Assembly: GCF_049994905.1 (NCBI RefSeq)
Contig: NZ_CP188258.1
Span: forward strand, 3,658,001 to 3,722,000
Source of the DNA: Diaminobutyricibacter sp049994905
GTDB taxonomy: Bacteria > Actinomycetota > Actinomycetes > Actinomycetales > Microbacteriaceae
Length of the DNA: 64,000 bases
Direction of reading: 5' to 3'
Part shown: positions 15,001 through 24,000 of the stretch, piece after piece
How positions within the stretch are numbered: position 1 is the first letter of the stretch
Layout of the letters: each line of letters starts with the position of its first letter
The notes under the pieces: generated by a model
Databases searched by the model: none
The model's input: the letters and a program-made list of their open reading frames with translations, nothing else
Told to the model about the DNA's origin: nothing
Program-made: the position numbers and the translations under genes

Positions 15001-18000
15001 GCACCGATCGTCGCCGTCGCGCCCTGTGATGCCGACCCGTCCGCCGTCGTGGCCGCATCGGTGTTCGCCGACGACGCCACCGTGACCAGGCCGCCCGCCG
15101 TCAGCGTCACGCCTGTTCCGACGAGGGTTGCCCGGGACACGGTCGTCGCTAGGTCGAGAGCGACCGCTGCCGCGACGTTCACCTTGCCGTCGGAGGTCGA
15201 TGCGCTCGGAGTGGTGGTCGAACCGGATGAGGCTCCGCCGTTCGCCGCGCCCGTCGCGTCCGCGTTGTCGCGCTGGGTCTTCACCTGCTGGTCGACCCCG
15301 CCGCCGGCACCGCCGCCGCCCGAGCCGTTCGTGCTGTTCTCCGGCGCTCCCGACGCGGACGCGCTGGCGGTTGCAGCCGACGACGAGACTCCCGTCGCCT
15401 TCAGGGTGATAGCGCCGCCTACCGTGATGCTCCGCGCCGTCGTCGCCGTCACCGTGTGGTTCGCGACCGTCAGCGCCAGCCCGACCCCGACCGCCGCCGT
15501 CGAACCGCCGGAGACGACAGCACCTGCCGTGGTCGTCGCGCTCGCACTCTGCGTCGCCGCAACTCCGAACGACCCCGTGAGGGTCATCGTGCCGTCGGTC
15601 CCGACCTTCGCGTTCGTGGTCACGTTCGAGAGGGTGACCGCGACCGCCGGCGCGATGTCGACCTTGCCGCCCGACGCGCCCATCTTCGCCTCGGTGACCG
15701 CCGCATCCGTCGATGTCGCGCCGATCGTGACGTTCGCGGCACCGGTCAGGGTGGCCGCGTTCCCGAGTGCCGCCGTCGTCGTGTCGGTGACCAGGTTCAG
15801 GGCGACGGATGCCCCGACTCCGACGCTCGTCGACGTCACGCCGCCCGCCGTCGGCTCCGCCTTCACCGTACTGGCCGCGTCGCTCGATGCGGTGATCGTC
15901 GCAGTGCCGCCGGTGAGGACGACCGCTCCCGCGACCTGCCCGGTCGTGGTCTGGTTCACCACAGCGAGGGCGAGCGAGCCCGCCACAGAGATCTTGCCGC
16001 CGCCGGCTCCGCTCGTCGCCTGCGCGCCGTAGGTCGAGGTGACGTCTGTGCCGTTCACCGTCTCCGTCGCCGACACGGTCAGGGCCTTCGCGTGGATCGT
16101 GTCGCCGGCCGGCAGCACCGCCTCGTTCTTCACGTTGGCGAGCGTGATCGCCACGGCCGCACCGATCGTCGCCGTCGCGCCGTGCGACGCCGAACCGTCG
16201 GCCGTCGTCGCCGCATCGGTGTTCGCGCTGGAGGCGATGGTCACCGCGCCGGCCGCCGTCAGGGTGACGCCGGAGCCGATGATCGTCGCGAGCGAAGACG
16301 TCGTCGCCAGGTCGAGGGCGACCGCGGCTGCCGCGTTGATCTTGCCGTCCGAGGTGGATGCGCTCGGCGTCGCAGTCGCACCGGATGCCGCACCGCCGTT
16401 CGCCGCACTCGTCGCGTCGGCGTTGTCGCGCTGCGCCTTCACCTGCTGGTCGACTCCGTCGCCGGCCCCGCCGCCTCCGCCCGACCCCGACCCCGACGCA
16501 CCGTTCTCGGGCGCACCCGACGCGCTGGCGTTCGACGTGGCTGCGCTTGCACTGATTCCGGATGCGATCAGGCTGAGCGCTGCGCCCGCCGTGATCGACC
16601 GCGCGGTCGTCGCGCTCACCGAATCGCCTGCGATCGTGAGCGCGAGGGCGATGCCGACGGCGGCCGTCGAACCTCCCGCGACCACAGCACCGGCCGTCGA
16701 GGTCGCCGACGCAAACTGCGTCGCCGATCCCGTGAACGAGCCGGACACGCTCAGCAGCCCGCCCGCGCCCTGCGTTCCGATGAGGGCCGACGTCGTGACG
16801 GTGGCCAGCGTGACGGCCACGGCGGGAGCCACGTCGACTTTGCCCCCGGAGGCTCCCATCTTCGCTTCGGTCGTGACGGCATCCGTCGCTGAGGCCGTGA
16901 TGGTGGCGTTCGCCGCCCCGGTCACCGCCGCGCCGTCGCCGATCGACGCCATCGTGCGGTCGGTCACGATGGCGAGGGCGACGGATGCGCCGACACCGAT
17001 GTTCGTCGTGCTGACCCCGCCCGCCGACGGTTCTGCCATGACGGTGCTGCTCGCGTTCGAGAACGCCGTGAGGGTCAGGTCGCCGCCGGTGAGGTGCACG
17101 GTTCCGGCGAGCGCGGCCGTCGTCGACTGGTTGACGATCGCCAGCGCGAGGGACCCGGCGACCGAGATCTTGCCGCCGCCCGCACCGCTGGTCGCCTGGG
17201 CGCCAGAGTTCGACCTCAGGTCAGCGCCGTTCACCGTCTCGGTGGCCGAGATCGTGAGCGCTTTCGCTGCGACCGTGTCGCCCGCGGGGAGCGCTGCCCG
17301 GTTGGTCACATCCGCCAGGGTCACCGCGACCGCTGCGCCGATCGTCGCGCCGGTGCCGTGGGAGGCCGTCCCGTCTGCCGTCGTCGACGCATCCGTGTTG
17401 GCCGACGACGAGAGCGTGACCAGACCGCCCGACGTGAGCGTGATTCCCGGGCTCTCGAGCGTCGCCAGCGATGAGCTGGTCGCGACCACGATGGCGACCG
17501 CCGCCGCCGCGTTGACCTTGCCGTCCGACGTCGACGCGCTCGGTGTCGCGGTCGACCCGGATGGCGTACCGCCGTTGGCAGCGCTCGCCGCGTCCGCATT
17601 GTCGCGCTGGGTCTTCACCTGTTGGTCGACCCCACCGCCGGCTCCCCCGCCGCCGCCCGTTCCCGACCCGGTCGCCCCGTTCTCCGGTGCGCCGCCGGCC
17701 GACGCGCTGGCGCCCGCGGTGCTCGAGCTGGTTCCGGATGCCGAGAGCGTGATCGCGCCCGTCGCCGTGATCGACCGCGCTGTCGTCGCCGTCACCACGT
17801 GGTTCGCGACGACGAGGGCCAGCCCGATGCCGACACCCGCCGTGCCTGCGCCGGTCACGGTTGCTCCAGCGGTGGCCGATGCGTTCGCCGTCTGGGTCGC
17901 GGTCGCGCTGAGCGCCCCCGTGAGGATCAGCGCCGACGCACCGGTTCCGACGCGGACGGCAGTGGTCACCGTCGACAGGGTCACGGCGACCGCAGGCACC

Positions 18001-21000
18001 ACCGCCACCTTGCCTCCGGCCGCCCCCATCTTCGCTTCGGTCGTGGCCGTGTCCGTCGCGGTGGCCGTCAGTGTGACGCCGGCCGCCCCGGTGACGGTGG
18101 CTCCGTCGGCGATTGTTGCCGTGGTGGTGTCGGTGACCAGGGCGAGCGCGACGGAGGCGCCGATGCCCACCGTTCCGGCTGAGACACCGGTGCCGTCAGC
18201 AGGGTCGGCCTTCGACGACGAGGTCAGGCTCGAACCGGCGCCGACCGAAAGGGTGCCGCCGGTGAGGGCTACCGCACCGGCGACCTGGGCCACGGTCGAC
18301 TGGTTGACGATCAGGAGCCCGAGCGAGCCCGCGACCGACACCTTCGCATCCGGGGCTCCCGCACCGCTCGTCGCGGTGGCGGCTTCTGTGGATGTCTTGT
18401 CGCCCGCGTTGTCGGTCACCCCGGCAGAGACGGTCAGTGACTTCGACGTGACGCTGTCGCCGACCGGGAGCATCGCCTGGTTGGCCGCGTCGACCAGGGT
18501 GACCGCGACAGCAGCACCGATGGTCGCCGTTCCCCCGTGGGCGGCCGAGCCGTCCGCACTGCTGGCCGCGTCGGTGTTCGCCGTCGAGGTGAGGCTGACC
18601 GCGCCGGACGCCGCGAGGATGACGCCCGTACCGATCAGCGTCGCCCGCGACAGTGTGGTCGTGACGACCACGGCCACCGCCGCCGCGACGTTGATCTTGC
18701 CGTCGGAGGTCGAGGCGCTCGGTGCCGCCGTCGAACCGGAGCCTGCGGCACCGGACGAAGCCGCGACGCCGTCGGCGTTGGTGCGCGCGGCCGTGACCTG
18801 GTCATCCACACCGGAGCCGGCCGCTCCGCCGCCCTGGCCCTGGCCCGAATCGGAGGGGTTCTGGGGTGCTCCCGACGCTGACGCAGTAGATGCGGCGCTC
18901 GACGAGCCTGCACCCGATGCGGACAGCGTGATCGCGGCTGCGGTGATGGAACGCGCGACCGTCGAGGTGACCGTGTCGTTCGCGATCGTGAGTGCAAGTC
19001 CGAGCCCAACCGCGCCGGAGCCTCCTGCAACGGCGCCCTTCGCGGTGGCCGAAGCCGAGGCGACCTGCGAGGCTGTCGCACTGAAAGCTCCCGTCAGGGT
19101 GAGCAGGGTTCCCGAGCCGACGCGCGCCGTGGTCGTCACGTTCGCGATGAGCACGGCGGCGTAGGGGGCGACGGCGACGTTGCTCGCCGATGCGCCGCCG
19201 GTGGCCGTCACGCTGGAGACGTCGGATGCGGTGGCCGCGAGAGTGATGGCGTGCGCACCGGTGACGACCGAACCGTCGCCGATCGACGCATCCGTCGTGT
19301 CGTTGACGATCGCGACCGCGGACGAGGCGCCGATGCCGGTCGCCGGGGTGCCCGCCCCGCTGTCGGCCATGAGTGCCTGGGTCGTCACGGCGACCTTCGA
19401 CGATGCCGTCACCGTGAGATCCGCGGTGCCACCGGTGAACGTCACGGTGGGTGCGTGGCCTGCGCCCGCGAGAAGGGCGGCGGATGTCGACAGTGCGACC
19501 GAAGAGACGGCCACCGAGCCTGCGATTCCGAGGCTTCCACCGCCCCCGGCCCCTGCCGTTGCGGTGGTGGTGAAGCGATCCGTGCTGTCTGTGACCCCGG
19601 CTGCGTTGGTGGGGTTCACTCCCGCGGAGAGCGTGAGGGCCTTCGCGTGGATGGTTGCCTGCGGCCCGACGTTCGCACGGATGGATGCGTCGGCCGCTGT
19701 GATGGCGATTGCTGCGGCGATGGTGGTGGACCCCGGTGGTGCGCGGGTCGACGGCGAGCCGGTCGCTGTCGACGTGGCCGAGTCGTTGAGGGTGGCGGTG
19801 AGGCTGACGATTCCGGCCGTGATCGTCACCCCGTCGACGGAGGCGTCGGCGGACGCGGAGTGGACGGTGAGCGCGAGAGCCGCTGCCGCCGAGACGGTGC
19901 CCGCCGGGGTGCTCGGCTCGGGAGCCGTGCCCGGCCCGCTGCCGCCGTTGCCGCCGGGGAGCGCTCCGCCCGAGGTGGGTGCCGCGTTGTTCGCGAAGGA
20001 CCTGGCTTCGGTGACCTGCGATCCGGGAGCGGGCTGGTTGCCGTTGCCTGGTGCTCCCGTCGCCGACGCGGAGGCCGTGGTCGCCGTCGCGGACGCGCCG
20101 GTCGCGGTGAAGGCGGCGTTGCCGGCCGCGGTCACATCCCGGTGGGTGGTCGCCTGCACGATATGGGTGGCGAAGGTGAGGGCGATGGCGATGCCGACCG
20201 CCGCTCCAGCAGAGTTGACTTCGCCGGTCGCCGTCGTCGTCGCCGAGGCCCGCTCGGTGGCCGTTGCGCTGAACGCCCCGGTCAGTACCAGCGGTGCGCC
20301 CGTTCCGACGACCGCGGTCGTGGTGACGTTCGAGGTGGTGATTGCGACGACCGGGGCGATCGCGATGTTCGGGGACGAGACGCCGCCGTGTGCCACCGTC
20401 GTCGCGGGGGCGATCGCTGAGGAGGTGAGCGCCAGGTCGTGTGCTCCGGTGAGCGCCGATCCGTTCTGGAGTCCTGCGCTCGTGGTGTCGTTGAGGATGT
20501 TCAGCGCGACCGTCGCGCCGATGCCGACCGTCGACCCGCTGACGGAACCGGGAAGTGCTGTGACGTCGCTGGAGTTGTTCGTGTGTGCGGCGATGCCGAC
20601 GTCCGCACCGCCGACGGCTACGGCGCCTCCCGGTGCGACGCTGGCCGACGTGTTCAGGGTGACCACGTCGACGGCGAGCGAGCCCGCGACGCCGACGCTG
20701 GACGCCCCGCCGGCCCCGGAGGTGGAGGTCGCGCCGAACGTGTTCGCGTTGCCGTTCGTCGGCTGCTGGGCCATCGCATCCACCGAGACCTTCGGCGACG
20801 TGAACGTTGTGTTGCCGACATACGACGAGGTGTCGAGGTCGGCGGCGGTCACCGCGACGGCGGTGCCGACGCCGGCAGAGCTGCCGCCCACGGTGCTTCC
20901 GTCTGCGCTGCTCGTCGCCGTACCTGCCGAACCCGCATGCACCGACACCGGCGCGGAACCGGCCGTCGGGCCGCTCGTGTTCGAGACCGCGATCACGAGC

Positions 21001-24000
21001 GCACCGCCCACCGGTGCGATATATGCCCTCGTCGTCTGCGTGAGGCTGGTGAAGGCGAGCGCACCGGCGATGCCGATCACGCCTCCGGGGGCGTTGGCGT
21101 ATCCCCCGGGGTGTGAGGCGGTCGCGGTGCTGTCGCCCGGTGTCGAGTTGTTCTGGGTCGAGCCCCCGGGGCTGGCGGTCGCGACGGTCACCACAGTGTT
21201 GTTCGAGTCTGCCGCGACGACCAGGCTGCCCGCGTGGACTCCGTGGCTGCTGTGGCTGTCGATGTAGGCGGCGGTGTTCGTCGTGACCCGCGAGATCGCG
21301 ATTCCGGCGCCCGCTGTCGCCGCGGTTCCGTCGCCCTTCGTCGTCACGTTCGTCGCGTTCTTCGCGATGACGAAGAGCACGCCGCCCGCCGAGATCGTGG
21401 AGTCGTCCGACACGTGGGTGACCGCGCTGGTGTCGATCGTGGCGGTGGCGACGGCCGCATCGACACTCGTCGACGCTCCCGTGCCGGTCGAGCTCACGGT
21501 CGCCTGCATGGCAGACGAGCTGCGCAGGGTGACGTCACCGGTCGCATCCAGCACCGAGGCGCCCGTCACCGCGACCTGCGCGGACGACGACGCCGACACC
21601 GTGTTCACGCCGGGGATCGAGCCGGCGCCCGGCGTCTGCGACGCCGTCGCCTCGAGGTCGATGGATTTCGCGTGAATCGTCGCACCGGCCACGGTGACCG
21701 ACGCCGACGCGGGTGCGCCGCCGGTCTGCGTGTCGGTCGCGTTCAGCAGCACGGTGCCTGCGCCGGTGCCACCGCGAGTGTCGATCGTCACGCCCGAATT
21801 CACGATGATGGTCGGTGCGTCGATCTCGAGGTCGACACCGGCGAGAATCAGGTTGCCGACGATCACGACGGTGACCCCCGTCGCCGTGTCGACGACCTTG
21901 AGGGAGTTCGTCGGAATGGTGAAACTCACCGACTCCATCGCGCCCGTGAGGCTCTTCACGGTGATCTGCCCGGCCGCACCCGGACCGACCTGCAGGGTGT
22001 CGTTCGCGGTCGTGCCGGTGACGACCAGGTCGGAGGTCCCGGTGACGGTGATCGGCTCGAGGCCCGAATACCCGATGGTGTGTCCCTCGAACGTGATCGT
22101 GCCCGACTGGCTTCCGCTCGGGATGCTCGTGACGTTGCCGCCCGAACCGTTCAGTACCAGCGAGTCGAACCCGCCCGCACCGCCGTCGAGGTGGCCGCTG
22201 ATGCTCCCGCCGTGCTGGAAGGCGAAGGTGTCCCGGTTGCCCGCGGCGCCCTGAAGGTCACCGAAGCCGGTGAACCGCTGGCCGGCGACAGTGCCCGAAT
22301 CGTGTCCGTCGATCGACCAGGAGGTGTCGGCTGACGGACCGACGATGGTGTTTCCGCTGCCCGAGGCGGCGATGGTCTTGGCGCCCGTGTAGTCGAGGGC
22401 GGCGATGCCCGCGCCCGTCACGGAGCCGGAACCTGCCGCTGCGACGCTCCAGCGCAGCTGGTCGCCGATGACCTGGAGGAGGTCTGAGCCGCTTCCGTCG
22501 AACGAGACCGGAACCGAGATCGGTCCGGCGGAGGTGTCGAAGGTGAGGCTGACCACCTGGCCGCCCACCGTCGTCACGCGGAGCCCGAGAAGGGATGCGA
22601 TCGGCCGGCGCGTCTCGACGCCGTTGTCGACGATCACCAGGTCGGTGCCGTCGACCCGCACGGTGATCGTGTGCGTGCTCGACGTGGTCTGGGGAACGTA
22701 GGTCCAGGAGGACGGGGCTGCGGGGGTGGAGGTGGCCGTGGCCGCGGCGGTCGAGGTCGAGGTGGCCGGGACTGTCGTCGCCGGTGCCGGGGAGCTCGTG
22801 CTCGCAGGGTCGGTCGGCGCGCTACCTGCATCCGGTGCGGTCGTCGGGGTCGGGGAGGAGCCGGTCGCGGGTGCCGCCGGTGTCGGGTCAGCGGTCGGGG
22901 TGGGTGCCGGGGCGGGATCGGGGGTGGCCGTCGGCGCGGGCGCCGGGGCTGGAGCTGGGGCTGGGGCGGGTGCTGGGGCGGGTGCCGGTGCCGGTGCCGG
23001 TGCTGGGGCCGGTGCCGGGGCGGCCGGAGCTGCCGGCGTCGGGTCTGTTGCGGGAGCCGAGGTTCCCGGGTCGGTGGTCGCCGGCGTCGTCGCCGTGTCG
23101 TCCGCCGGAAGCATCGTCAGCGTGGTCTGCATGCGGGCCGCGCCGCGCCCGCCGGCGATGGTCACCGTCTGCGATGCTCCGTCGACCTGGCTCGACGCCG
23201 ACGGAGTCGCGGACGGCGTCGGCGTCGGCGTCGGCGTCGGTGTCGGTGTCGGTGTCGGGGTCGGTGTCGGTGTCGGGGTGGGTGTCGGCGTTGGAGTCGG
23301 GGTCGGAGTTGGCGTCGGGGTCGGCGTTGGCGTCGGGGTCGGCGTCGGGGTGCTTCCGACCTGCGACGGCCCGGTCGTGCCCGGGCCGCAGGTCAGAGTG
23401 CTGCTCGAGGTCGAGGTGCTCGAGGAACTGGTGACCGTTCCGGACCCGCTCGTCGTCGTCGGTGAAGGGCTCGGCGTCGCGGTCGGTGTGTTCGACGAAC
23501 TGACGCAGTTGGTGCCTTGCGGGGTCGACGTCGGGTGGGTGACGGCCGCCCGTTGGGCAGCTGCCTGCGCGGCTGCCTGCGCGGCGGCCTGCCGCGCGAG
23601 CTGGGCCTGGGCTGCGGCGAGGATCGCGGCCAGTACCCGAGGGTTGATCGAGACACGGCGCACAACCGTCGTCGTGCGCGTCGGAGCCTGCTGGGTGACC
23701 GGGGTGGTGACCTGCACCGTCTTCGGCACAACCGTGGGGGGTCCTGCGACGGGCACCAGTGTCGGCGCGGCCGACGTGCTGATGGCGGCGGGCTTCGCCT
23801 GGGCGAAGGCGTCCGCCGCGGGAACGAAGACGACGGCCTGCGCGATGCCGAGAGCGAGGGCGGAGACCACCGCGACGAGACCCCATAGCGTGTGGTGACG
23901 ACGGCCGAGGAGCGGCTCCGCATCCGCCTCGCCGTGTGTCAGCCTCGAGTCGGATGCGGACGACGTGCGGGCGCGCTCGGGGCCAGGCTGGTGGACTCTT

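Noticed and set aside
5950..18900. CRISPR-like periodic repeats
   Set aside because: Unit length is 1.17 kb, fully coding and without short repeats and unique spacers.
3454..21267. Chain of very long plus-strand frames (for example 3454-7869 and 16039-19164)
   Set aside because: They are antisense to the giant minus-strand gene, break at the same repeat position in each unit, lack signal or domain logic, and their composition mirrors the complementary GC-rich repeats.
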